Source: an uncultured Verrucomicrobiales bacterium (GTDB taxonomy: Bacteria > Verrucomicrobiota > Verrucomicrobiia > Verrucomicrobiales > Akkermansiaceae). Taken from it: a stretch of 14,410 nucleotides of DNA. The position numbers and the translations under genes were made by a program. This document shows positions 1-13,100 of this stretch, piece by piece. How positions within the stretch are numbered: position 1 is the stretch's first letter; each line of letters starts with the position of its first letter. The notes below the pieces were generated by a model. The model saw nothing but the letters and a program-made list of their open reading frames with translations, did no database searches and was not told the DNA's origin. The stretch spans positions 1 to 14,410 of the forward strand of contig CALFTQ010000014.1 in assembly GCA_937916135.1 (NCBI GenBank), given 5' to 3'.

Positions 1-267
1 ACCATGCCCTGACTGTATCTGGCACGCTGGTGGCAGAGTACGAAGAGGAAGCCATAGCCATAGCCGGCACGGGGGACTCGGCAGAACTGCTTATCCGTGA
101 TAATGGCCAGGTTCAACTGCAGAATGCCAGTGTGGAAGGGGTGAGTAATATCCGGGTACATCAGCAATCTACGCTGGTGATGACGGGTGGCAAGCTGGAT
201 TCCCGCGGTGTTATAGATATCCACACCGGCGCGTCAGTCACGCTCAACGGCGTGACAGTGAACGATG
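1..267 (+). repeat. Internal direct repeat, copy 1
   Basis: This segment pairs with nt 559-825 at a constant offset of 558 nt (186 codons) with no insertion or deletion. Nt 84-233 are identical base for base to nt 642-791 (150 nt), including synonymous positions. The flanks differ at seven positions in nt 1-83 and at several in nt 234-267. The window begins inside this repeat, so further copies may lie upstream. It encodes one beta-helix-like block starting HALTVSGTL. Confidence 0.95.
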
Positions 268-1142
268 TCATTTGCCTTTATAACGCAGGCAGCGTGAATG
301 GCCATGACAATATCTTTACCGGAACGGAATTATACCGTTTGAGTGGTGGCTTTGTGGGCAGCACAGCAAATCTGTTGAACTCCATCGGTTCAGCAGCGGA
401 AGGGGCCTACATCAGTGTGTACAATCTGGGCACCTGCACCTTGGCGGCAGATACGGAAGGCAAGCTCAGCGGCGGGTATCGCTCATACTCGAATGTTGAA
501 GTCCAGAGCGGTGCAACGGTCACGCTGGAGGAAGGCGTTTGCCTGACGATGCAGGATAACCATGCCCTGTCTGTATATGGCTCGCTGGTGGCAGAGTTCG
601 AAGAGGAAGACATAGCCATAGCCGGCACGGGGGCCTCGGCTGAACTGCTTATCCGTGATAATGGCCAGGTTCAACTGCAGAATGCCAGTGTGGAAGGGGT
701 GAGTAATATCCGGGTACATCAGCAATCTACGCTGGTGATGACGGGTGGCAAGCTGGATTCCCGCGGTGTTATAGATATCCACACCGGCGCGACAGTTACG
801 CTCACCGGCGTGACGGTGAAGGATATGATACAGGCCCATGGTACACTCACGTTGCAGGATTGCCGCATTGACGCTAATGAGGTGCTTGTGTATGAAGGAG
901 GGGCCTCAACAATTCAGAACACGAGCGGCATAGGCAAACTTACGGTGTACGTGAGCAGCGCTGCGCAGGTAATTACGGGCAATGATTTCTCCGGAACCAC
1001 GGTGGAGCTGCTTGACCTGGAGGCGGGTGAGGTGATAGACCTTTCGGGCAACTACTGGGGAACGGCGGATATCAACGAAATCATTGCTAAGATTTCCGGA
1101 TACAACGCAGAGCAGGTGGTGCTGAACGACTGGCTTGTGGGT
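3..1142 (+). other. Beta-helix-like N-terminal region of the giant protein
   Basis: Residues up to about 370 consist of short strand-turn units rich in V, T, G and N (for example STLVMTGGKLDSRGVIDIHTG), as in right-handed parallel beta-helix or passenger-type regions. The section closes with the motif GNYWG at residues 340-344 (nt 1047-1061), followed by an Ile/Asn-rich segment ending VVLNDWL. I recognise that ending as typical of the last turns of beta-helix domains in large bacterial surface proteins. The region contains the 558-nt duplication listed separately and runs off the left edge, so its true length is unknown. Assignment rests on sequence texture, not on a profile match. Confidence 0.6.
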
Positions 1143-4100
1143 ATGCCGGAGGATGATTTTGAGGCCATGAAACTGGTGGGCGATACCCTGGCTTCCGCAG
1201 GCACCCGCAGCATGACGGTTCGCTTTACACATGAGCTGGAGGAAAGCAGCATAGCCGGTAATGTGTACCTGGAAAACCTGATGGGGGACCGCGTGGAGAT
1301 TACCTCCTGGAGCCAGCAGAATGGTGACCTGACGCTGAATTTCGATGCTTTGCCGGCGGATGGTCTGTACTATGTGGTGCTGGGTGCCGGGCTGACGAAT
1401 GTGTACGGCAAGAGCCTTACCGTGAAGGAAGGCAACGCCGATTGCCGTTTCGAGTTCTCGGCTGATATTGTGGCAGAGAGCGTGGAGAGTATCCGTCTGC
1501 CGCAGTCGGATGCGCCGGGGTATTTCGATATCATGCTCAGTGGCGAGGTGGACGGCAGCACACTGCGCGCCGCCGATATCCGTCTGCTGACACCGGGTGG
1601 CGAGGAGGTGAGCATTACGCGTGCAGAAATGCATACCACGCGCATTATCCGCGTGTATGTGGCGAGTCTGCCGGAGGCGGGCGAGTATGCGCTGACGCTC
1701 CCCTCCAGCCTGACTGATGCCGCCGGCAACTGCCTGGTGCAGGCCGGCAGCGCCGTGAACTTCACGGTGGAGAGTACGGACCCCGCTATTGTGCCGGCAA
1801 GCCAGGTTTACAGCGGTCTGACCAATGGCAGCGTGGAGGTGCGTTTCTCTGTGAGCAATGCGGGAAATCTGGCTGTGGAGAACGGCAAGGTGGAAATCTG
1901 GCTGACGGCGAATGGCGTGGTGAGCGCGGATTCTGTGCTGCTGGATATTGCCACGGTTGAGAGCCTGGCAGCCGGCGGCAGCCTGGATCTGACGCGTACG
2001 CTGCTGCTGAGCGATGTGCCGGGCCTGGCAGAGGGCAGCTACCAGCTGGTGGCCACGGTGCAGGATGCTGCAGAGCTGACGGTGCTGACCGCTGATAACA
2101 CAGGCGGCATCGGTTCCCTGGCGGTGAGCTACCCGCCCGCTGCGGATATTAAGATTGCCCTCGGCGGCGGCATCTCTGCGCTGAGCCCTGGACAGTCGCT
2201 GGATGTTATTTACACTCTGAGCAATATCGGTACGGTGGATGCCGCATCCATCGGAACGGTGCGGATTGGCCTTATCCCTGCCGGTGGCAGTGTGGCAGAT
2301 ATGGTGCTGGTGGGTGAGTGGGATATGTCGGATTCTGCTCTGTTTGTCGGCGGCAGCGAGACGTTCGCCCTTTCGTGTGCGGTACCCGGCGATATCAGGC
2401 TGGGTGGCGATGTACAGCTGGTGGCGGTGCTGGAGTCGGCCGTGTACGAGCAGCCTGGTACCACGGAGAATAATGTGGCTGTTTCCAGCGTGATTCAGCT
2501 GGAGAAGTGCCTCTCCATTGCGACCTCCGTGGCAAGTATCACGGAAGGCAGCAGCACTCGCGTGGCCTATACCATTACCCGCACGGGTGATTGCAGCAAG
2601 TCGCTGGTGGTGAATCTGAGCAGCGAGCAGGCTGCCCGCCTGGGGCTGCCGCAGACGGTGACCATTTCTGCCGGGCAGAGCTCGGCCCGCGTGCAGGCCC
2701 GCGTGGTGAATGATAAGGATTACACCGGCAATGTGGATGCCGCTATCAGCGTGAGCGCGGCTGGTTACACCGGTGCCAGCACGAAGCTGACTATTGTGGA
2801 TGATGAGAAACCCTCCATTACCATTGCTCTGGAACCGGTGGAGGTGACGGAAGGTGCAGATGCCGTGGTGCGAGGCACGGTGAGTATCAACACCATCTGC
2901 ACGGTGGATACCATCGTGAAACTGGGTTCGAACTTCAGCAACCAGATTAAGACCCCCTCGTCTGTCACCATCAAGGCCGGTGAGTCGTCTGTCTCCTTCG
3001 AGGCTGCTGTGGTGGATGACAACACGGCTGAAATTGATAAGAATGTGCAGATTACCGGTGCTGCCAATGGCTTCAACAGTGGGTCTGCCACGGTGAAGGT
3101 GGTGGATAACGACCTGCCGGAGGTGGAGTTGATGCTCAGCAGGGAAATTGTCTCCGAGAGCGATGGTTACTATGCCCTGACCGCTACTCTGGTGCGCCGC
3201 GGTGGCTCCAACGAGGCTATCACCGTGAAACTGCAGGATGTGGACGGAATCGGCCTGATTCTGCCGTCCTCCGTGCCCATGGGGGCAGGGGTGCAGAGCG
3301 TGAAGTTCACCATCGGCGTGGTGGATGATGCGCTGGCCAATGGCGAACGCACGGGCCGGATTCGCGGTTCCATCATCATTGATGACTGCGGTTGCGATGC
3401 CTCCAGCTCAACCGATGGCGGCACGCTGGAAACCACGCTGACCGTGCAGGATAACGACAGCCCCGCGCTCACGGTGAAGCTCAGCAAGAGCGTGCTGCGC
3501 GAAGGCGGCGCGGAAGTGGCCACCCTGACCGTGACCAGCAACTACGTGAGCGATGTGGATGTGGTGGTAAGCCTTACCGATGGCGGTGTGCTGAACCTGC
3601 CCGCTACCATCACCATTCCCGCCGGCAGCACCAGCGCCTCCTGTGAAGTGAGCGCCAAGGCCGACGGCGTGTCCGACGGCACGCAGTATACCACCATCAT
3701 GGCCACGGCAGACGGCTTCATCTCCGGCCGCGGCTACATGCAGGTGACGGATATGGACATGCCTGATTTGGTGGTGGATTCCATCACGCTGGACGGTGCC
3801 GCCATCGCCGGGCTGCAGTCTCAGGTGAGTGTGGTTATCCGCAACCAGGGGTATGTTGCAACAGAGAGTCCCACGGCTGTGGAAATTCGCCTTTCCGACG
3901 GCACAGTGCTGGGTACGGTGAGCGTCCCTGCAGGATTGGCTGCCGGTACTGCCACCACCCTGACCACAGAAGTGACTCTGCCGCATTTGAGCGGCCAGTA
4001 CATGCTGGTTGCCGAGGTGGATGAGAGCAGATTGGTGGCGGAACTCGAGGAGGATAACAATATCAGGACGAGTGAGTTGCTGACGATAGACTCGGGGTAT

Positions 4101-7100
4101 GCGGTGACGGCTGAGATAGCGCAGGATGTGCTGTACGCGACTGGTACTTCTATCATTATCAGTGGAACGCTGATGTCAAAGGTTGCTGGTCTGGATGTCG
4201 CTAACCAGACAGTGACGCTCTACATTTATCGCAACGGCGCCCCTATGAAGGCGTTGACTGCGGTGACGAATGAAGAGGGTGTATATAGTGCGGAGTTCAC
4301 CATACCTTCCGGTCTTGCCGGAGAATACTCGGTACAAGCTGGTGTGCTTTCTGATATGAGCGAAACGCTGGACAGCGTGGCCGTGGCCGGTCTGAAACTC
4401 AATAGCAACGCATCATCACAGCAGTGGCTTATTGAGAAGGGCCTTACCAGGGAGGGTTCTCTTTCCATCACGAACAATGGTGCTGTGGATTTGCACAATG
4501 TCCGGTTGCTGATAGATGAATTACCCGGCAACGTGGAGTTCAATGTAGATACTGTTATTCCGATCCTTGCAGCGGGGCAGACGGCTGAGTTCAGGTATAC
4601 CATAACAGGTACGGAGCTCAATGTAGGCAGTCTGTACTCCTCTGTCAAACTGAGGGTACAGAGTGATGAAGGCACGAATATGGCGGTACAGGGATACTCG
4701 TATGTGATTAACCCGGTGGCGGACATCGAGGTGTCAACCCGCAACATTGAACTGACGGTTAATAATGAAGTGACCCGATATGTGGAACTGGTTGTGCGGA
4801 ATACCGGAGCTGGGGATACTGGGCGTATCACGGTATCTGTACCCGGACAGGAATGGCTGTCCCTGTACTCCGGTGGCAGTATCGGGAATCTGGCATCTGG
4901 TGAGAGCGCTACGGTGGTGCTGAAGCTGGATGCTACGGAGGAAACGCTGCTGAATGCACCCTACTCGGGTAGTATTGCCATTAACTCAGAAAATGGCGGC
5001 AGTGAGCGTGTGTATTATGATGTGACTTTTGTGGCCTCAGATAAATGCTCCCTGGACGTAACGGCCATAGATATTCATTCGTTGCAGCTTACCACGACTA
5101 ATTACCTGAACGGTGCCCGGGTGCGTCTGTATAATGCCTATACCCATGAGTGCGTTGCTACTGGTTACACCGGGCCAGATGGCAGACTCAATCTGGATGG
5201 AATTGAGTCCGGTGAGTATTACATGTATATAGATGCGGCAGATTGTGAGCGTTACAGAACTAACCTGAGCCTGAGTCCTGGAGAGAACAGAAAGGTAAAT
5301 GCTTACATTGAAACTGCAACATTGGAGTACACATTTACTGTGACGCCATCTGAGATTGAGGATAAGTATGAAATTTCTCAGACTGTGGATTTCACTACAA
5401 ATGTGCCGACACCGGTACTGGTGTTTGACCGTAGCTCTATTGATATACCGGAGCTTCAGGTCGGCTCATCAGTTTATGTGAATTTCACCGTAAGTAACTA
5501 TGGCCTGATAGCAGCTACGCGGTATGAACTGGTGTTGCCGGATTATGAGAATCTAACATTTGAAATCCTCAATCCTGTTACCAGTATAGGGGCTCAGTCA
5601 TCGCATGAGTTCTGGATTAAGGTGACGGCCTTGAGCCAGGAGGATATGGAGAAGAGTGGTGTGCTGGCAGATACGGTTGATGGATTCATCAGTCTTATCT
5701 CAGATGTGGTTCAGTGGTTCTTCGGCTGCGATGACGAACCCGAATCCAGTTCTATTCCGATTCGTATTGGACGCACCAGCAGTGGCGGCGGCGGCGGTGG
5801 TGGCTTCGGTGGTGGTGGCTTCGGCGGCGGCGGTTACGGCGGCGGCGGTTACGGCGGCGGCGGCGGCGGCGGCTACGGTGGCGTACCTTCTATTGGTGGC
5901 GGCTCCGGCGGGAAGATAGACAGCACTTCCAAGACTCCTGTCAAATATGTGGCAGAGGAGGAATCCTGCAACAATTGTGTTGAGGCGATCTTTGATATTA
6001 TCAGGAAACCTCTGGTCAAGGCTGTGAAGGATGTAGAGGATTTCATTGTGGATGACATCTGGAACGGATCTATTGAATATCTGACGGGATATACGGATTT
6101 GCATTTGAAGGTACATGTCGGCCTGACTCCTGACCTGGATCGATTGAAGCCTTATTTAGGTAAGATAGCGAAGTTCATGAAGGTGGCAACCAAGGCTCTG
6201 GCTCTGGTTGATGTGCTGGAACAGGTCAACAATGCCATTCTGGCATGCTTGGACGATGACTCTCTCTGGGGGGCCGGGTGGTTATTGCGCAAGGTAGCCT
6301 CTGAGATTAATGAAATCATCACCGGTACCAAAACATTTGTGAATGGTGTTTTGGCGCTGCTTGGTGGTGATTTGACCAAGGAGGCCATGGAGAGCATCAT
6401 CGGCATATTGGAAGAATGCATCAATAATGGTGATGTTTCGCAGTGTGCGCAGAAGATGGCAGACGGGCTCGGCTCAGTCTATGATATGATTGCTGAAATG
6501 GGTAAGATGAAGACGGGCTCGTCCTCTAGCGCTAGCGGTGGCGGTGGCGGCGGTGGCCGAAGCCTGGTTTCCGGTAATGCAGAGATAGGTTTTGCTATAT
6601 CCGATGAACAGCTCGCTGAGCTGCTGGCCCATCCGGCTGCCGCTATGCTTGGTGAGGCTGCCATTATTGCTCATGTCGAAAAATGGAACCGCACCGTTGC
6701 TTATCGTGAACTCGGAATTTACTACCTGGCAGATGTTCCTGAAGGTGAAAGCACAGAGTTCTTCTCGCAGGATGAGAATGACGCCTTGGTCGATTCTCTG
6801 CTGGCCATGGAGGATACAATGCTGGCCTCCGGTTTCTCGGATATAGACGAGTATCTGCAGCACCAGTTTGATGAGGTGATTGCAGAGTTGGAAAATGCTG
6901 CTGGTGATGTGTGTGTGAATGTCCAGTTGTCATTCTCACAGACTGCCGCCATGACCCGTGAGGCTTTTGACGGTTTGTTCACCTTGACTAATCCGGATGC
7001 CGAGGTGGCCATGGAGGATATAGTATTCCGGGTCTATGTGACAGATAAGAACGGTGTGGATGTCAGCGAGCACTTCCGCATTACTTACTACGACCTGATA

Positions 7101-10100
7101 GGCCTGGATTCTATTGATGGAGGGACCCTTTGCGGAGGCAGTAAGGGTGAAGTGTCTATACAGTTCCTGCCGGATAAGACTATAGCCCAGAATGGAAGTG
7201 AGGATTATAATTTCCATGCGACATTGGCATATACGGATCCGGATGGAGGAGAGACGGTGGAAGTTAATCTGGTGCCGGTGACGCTGGCGGTGAATCCTTC
7301 ACCGAATCTGCAGATGCATTATTTCCTGTCGGAGGATGTGTATGCGGATGACCCATACACTGCAGCAATTGAGGTTTCTCAGAAGGCCGAGATTGGTTTA
7401 CTGGTGAATAATACTGGAATGGGAACGGCCAAGAATTTCACATTGACAGATTTCCATCCGGAATTCGTGAGCAATGAGCAGGGTCTTGCATTGGAGTTGG
7501 CGATGCTGGGCTCCTCGCTGAATGGCGGAGCCCTGCAGTCCTCTGGCACGACTCTGAACTTCGGTAATCTGGAGGGTGGATCCACGACCAGCGCAATCTG
7601 GTATTTCCAGACCAACATGCATGGCTACTTCGAGAATTACGAGGCTTCATTTACCCGTATCGACAGCTTGGGTAACAAGGCTTATATGACGAATGATACA
7701 GATGTGTCACTAATTGAGTCTGTTACAACGCATATGCTGACCCGCAGCCTGAATGCGGATGGCGATGGCAAGACGGACTTCCTGGTCAATGATAAGGAAG
7801 ATATGGATAAGATGGCAGACGGCCTTTATTTCGGCGATGGGAGCTACGCTGAGGTGAATGGCGTTACCGGGGCTCACAGTATAACTGGAACTCTGGGCAT
7901 GGGTAATAATACCATTACGCTGACCATGTATGTCGAGGAAGGTTGGAACTACTTCCGCATCAATGATCCGGGTGCCGGTAACTACCGCATCGAGGGTATT
8001 TCCGTGGGTGGTGTGGAGCTGGATGCCTCCATGTTCTGGCAGACAGATCGAGTATTTGCTGTTGATGGCTCTGCATCCTATGTGCCGCGTCTGCATTGGG
8101 TTACTGAGTTTGAGGAAGCTGGGTATGTGGACTTCACGGTAATCTACAGCTCGGTGGATGAGAAGGCACCGGAGGTGAAATCTATTACCGGCGTGGCGGA
8201 CATGGCCACCGTGCGTGAGTCTGTGGATTCACTTGTGGTGACATTCGACGAGGCTGTGAACAAGAGTACCTTCGGCCTTGAAAACATCAGCCTGAAGCTT
8301 CAGTCCGATTATGTAGACCTGGCCGGCCTGACCTGGGAATGGGTGGATGATAAGACGCTGCGTCTGACAAATCTGGCCTGGTTCACCCAGAATGAGGGCA
8401 TGTATGTGCTGCAGGTTCGCAACGGAAACGTGGAAGACGTGTACGGCAATGCCGGCGAGGGGGCTGGTGCCCAGGTGGCATGGACGCATGTGTCGGAACG
8501 CGTGGCTGTGGAGTATGTAGAAGGGTATACCGACCGCCGTCTCAATGCCAGTGTGAATGAGCTTGCAGTCACATTTACGGAGCCGGTTGCCATCTTTACG
8601 GCGGAGGCCATAGGAGTGGTTTATCGCGCGCTTGATGGTACGGTTTCCTCGGTGGAGGATCTCAGCGGACTGACTATTAAACGTATTGATAACGAGGGTA
8701 AGATATATCTCATCAGTGGATTGACGAGTGTGCAGAATTGTGGCGACGGTTACTATGCGCTGACAGTGGATAGCTCTAAGATTACGGATGCCTCCGGCAA
8801 GACCGGCACGGGCACGTTGCCAGTTGAGTGGGCTCTGCACCAGACTCCGCCCAGCGTGGTGGAGAGCCGCTTTGTGGCTGCAGAGCAGATTGTACAGGAG
8901 ATTGATACGATTATCCTGCGCTTCAGCCATGCAGTGGGTACAGTTGATATTTCCAGTCTGGTGCTCACCTGCAATGGCGAGGTGTACACGAGCGAATCGC
9001 TCCGCTGCAGTATTGATGCGAATGACCCGACTCTGGTGACGGTGAAGGGTATCAGCAAGGCAGTGCCTGTCGGTAAGGCCGCCGCTATGCCGGATGGTGA
9101 ATGGCAGCTTTCCTTGGATATGAGCGGCGTAGAGGATATCTACGGCAACGTGGGCGTGGGCTCATACACCACAGATTGGGAGGTCGATACGATTGCCCCT
9201 GCGGAGCTCGGCGACATTGCGCTGAACGGAAAGGATTCTCTTATTGTGGCTGATAACACGGTGACGGTGGGCGCCGCTTTGCCGGAAATCGGTCTGAGGG
9301 TGAGCATTTATGACAAGGCTGTAACAGGTAGTGGAAATGGAACGCTGCTGTGGAGTGGCGTGGTGGAAGGAGAATTGCTCTCTCAGACTGTCACCTTGCT
9401 CAACGGTGGTACTCGCGTGCTGACTATTGTGACAGAGGATGCCTCCGGCAACTCCACGACCAATACCTACAATGTGCTGGTGGATATGGTGGCGCTGACG
9501 GTGGAAACGGACCTGGCTGCGAAGTACAAGGAGCAGCCGGATAGCGTGACGCTGACTTTCAACGCCGCTATTGCAGAGTTACCGCTTTCTGCACTGAGCC
9601 TGGTGGTGAACGGCACTGCTGTTTCGCTGGATGGTGCCACGGTAAGCAAGGTGAGCGATACGGAGTGGAAGCTCAGCGGGCTGAGCGCGCTGTGCGATAC
9701 GGTGGGCAGCTATACCTTTGGCGTGGACCTGAGCCAGCTTACCAAGAGTGCTTCCGGCCTGGCCGGGCAGGGCAGCTACACGCAGAGCTACGCCTACGAC
9801 CCGATTACGGAGGTGCGCATTACCAGCTGCGAGCTCAGCTCGGAGGTGGAGCTGGTCACTGGCCTGCGTATGGCCTTCAATGCCGATATCAACTACGCAG
9901 CCTTGCAGGCTGCTGGCTTGCTGGGTGCTGCCATGCGCCTGGTGAACCAGGAGGACGGCAGCGTGGTGGAACTGGATGCCGCCGGCTTTGCATATGCAGA
10001 TAAGGTGCTGTGCTGGAGTGGTGAGTTGAGCCTGCCCGGTGGTCATTATGCCGTGGTGGTGGATACCGCGCTGCTGAAGGCAGCCAATGGTTCCCCGCTG

Positions 10101-13100
10101 GTGGGCAATGCGGGCACGGCCGATACCGCCATTGTGGATTACCGAGGGGATGCCCTGCTGCTGGGTGCTGCCGGCACCAGTTACAGCGCCCCGTATGCGG
10201 TGGATTGGAATGGCGATGGCCATGCCGACCTGCTGGTGGGTGAGAAGGTGGGCTCTGCGGGTAAGGTGCGCCTGTACCTGAACAATGGCTCCGGCGGATT
10301 CGCCAACTTCAGCTACCTGCAGAGCAATGGTGCAGACCTGAGCGTGAGCGCCAGCGGCTGCCAGGGTATTGTGGTGGCGCTGCAGGATATCACCGGAGAT
10401 GGTGTGGCTGACCTGGTGGCCGGCCTGAGCAATGGTGAGGTGCAGTATTTCACCGGCCTGGAGGGCGGCAGCTTCGGCAGCGCAAGCACGCTGGTGGAGG
10501 TCAGTGTGGCAGGCAGCCGAGCATACCCGGTCTTTGCCGATTGGAATGCTGATGGCGTGGCCGATCTGGTGCTGGGCACCGGCAGCGGTACTCTCATGGT
10601 GGGCCTGGGCAGCAAGGAAGCCGCCACGGGTGCGCTGAGCTTTGCCACGCCCACGCTGGTGGCTGGTATTGAGGTGCCCGGGCGTGCGGCTCCTGTGTTC
10701 ACCGATGTGAACGCCGATGGCCGCGAGGACCTCATCCTCGGTGCCGGAGATGGCAGCCTGACTCTGTACTACGGCACGGAGGGCGGATTCTCCAGGGTGG
10801 GCAGCTGGCAGCTGGAGGGCATCAGCTGGGAACGCAGCCGCGTGACGGTGGCCGATTTGAATGCAGATGGCCGGACCGACCTCATTGTGGGCGGCAGCAC
10901 CGGGGATATCTACGTGGTGTACGGCGCCGCACCGGCCAATCGCTGGTCGCAGCAGGTGGAAATTGAGGCCGGCATGGCTATCACGGCTACCGGGGTGGCG
11001 GTGAATGCCGCTGAGGTGACCCTCAGCTGGACTACGGTGAACACCACCGCAGAAACCCGCTATGTGGTGGAAGTGGCCGATAATGAGGATTTCGCCAATG
11101 CTACGGTCTACAACGGTCTCGAGCGTACCATCCTCACGCTGGATTCACACGCCGAGGGTGTCTATTTCTGGCGCGTCCGAATCGAAGGCGTTGACAAACC
11201 CGCCGTGAGCGGCAGCCGCTACACCGTGGATACCATCGCCCCCGGGGCTCCGGATTCGCTCGCCTCCAGCTCGGTGGGCAATACTGCCGTACTTACCTGG
11301 GCCTCGCAGACCGATGCCAGCGGGGTGAAGTACGAAGTGCGCTGCAGCGCTACAGAGGACTTCAGCTCGGCGACAGTCATTACCACTACGGAACCCCGTC
11401 TGAATGTATCCGGTCTGCCAGTCGGCGAATGGTACTGGCAGGTGCGCGCGGTGGATGGCGCCGGCAACGCCGGTGTGTGGAGCACGGCTGCCGAAAGTTT
11501 CCATATTGATGAAGTGGAAACCCCGGAATCGACCACGGCCCGTTATTGGGCTCAGGGGCTGGTGACCTCCGGCGAGCAGCTGGTGAGCGGCTATTGGGAT
11601 GCCGATAAGACCGGCACCGGTGATACGCAGCTCTGCTGGGCTGCGGCCGATGCTAACATGCTGGCCTGGTGGCAGAAACAGTATGGAGTGGCTGATTTCA
11701 GCTCCGGCGATGTGCCTGAATCTGCAGATGATATTTTCTCCGTCTTCAAGCAGAATTGGGCAAATGTGAGCGGTCGCGAGGAATATGGCCTCACCTGGTG
11801 GGTCAGCGGTGTTTCCGAAAATGGCAGCTACGGCAGCTTCTACACTGAACACTTCACCGGCCAGGCTGGGCAGGGGGCTTACTATGCTCCTCATTATGAT
11901 GCTGCGGCCACTTCCGCCCTGGTGAAGGAGGTGAGCCTGACCGGCGTCAGTGCCGCACAGATTGCCCGGGATTGGGCCGATGTGTATGCCGATGGCGGTA
12001 TCATCAGCCTGGGTGTGTACTCCAGCCTGAGCGGTTCGAGCCTGGTTGGCGGTCATGCTCTCACGGTGTGGGGCTTTGCCACGGATGCCGCCGGCCGTCT
12101 CAGCAGCATCACCGTGACCGATTCGGATGACAAGGTCGACAGCGCGGTAACCCTCTCCCTGGCCTACAACGTGACCAAGGGCTATTACCAGATTGCCCAG
12201 AGCGGTAGCAATCTCAATGGCCGCCTGCTGGGCGACTACACCAGCCTGGGCGCCTTCGACAAGCAGGACGATGCCAACAATTCGGTGGCCGGTGCTGAAA
12301 ATATCGCGATGAGCGAACCTGAAAACGGCTTCAGTGCCAGTACCTCCAGCTATTACAACTGGGTGGGTACTGGTGATGAGCTCGATTTCTACGAGTTCAC
12401 GGCTCCGGGTGAGGGTATTTACCGAGTCAATGTGAACACCAGGAATCTTGAGTCAGCGTTGCTGCTCAGCGTGGGAACTCTGGATGCTGAAGGTCGCTTC
12501 GTCACAACGAAGAGTACGCAGATTACCCCGGATTCTCCCATCGGCAGTGTCGGCGGCTTGCGTCTGGATGACGGCACGCAGCAGTATGTCCGCGTCAGCT
12601 CGGTGGATGGTCAGGCGACTTCTTATGAGCTCATTGTAAATGGTGATATCGATGAGGCCAGCCCCATTACCGATAATAACACCAAGCGAAAGGCAACAAA
12701 ACTGGTCAACACCATTTATGACGATGCCTGCGTGGCCAGTTGGGTTGGTTCTGGAGATGCTCTGGACATCTACTACTTCGAACTGGATGAAGCCTGCAAC
12801 TTCAGTCTGAATCTGGATGGCCTGGATAAGAATGCCAAGGTAAAGCTTTATCACGACAAGGGCGATGGTTCGTATGGTTCAATCATCAGCACCTCCGTGC
12901 GCGCCAACTGCGGCTTGCAGTTTGCTGATTCCCTCGGTGAAGGTACGTACTATCTCGAAATCGCTTCATACGATAAGGGAGCCGGACGCTACAATACGGC
13001 CTACACCCTGGAATTGGAGAAGGAGATAGACGGCATCTCAACCCGCCTTTCCCTGGAAAGTGACAGTCCGTTGACAGATAACAACACCATGGATACCGCC

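Noticed and set aside
30..32. GTG as the start codon of the giant gene
   Set aside because: The frame is open upstream and the codons from nt 3 align with the internal repeat at nt 561, so this is an internal Val codon.
906..1634. Long minus-strand open frames (also nt 11145-12056 and 8229-8930)
   Set aside because: They lie antisense to well-supported domains, encode low-complexity H/R/Q/S-rich sequence without recognisable motifs, and reflect the codon bias of the plus-strand gene.
5784..5912. Gly-rich tract as a CRISPR-like or satellite repeat
   Set aside because: It is an in-frame glycine codon run without fixed-length repeats and spacers.
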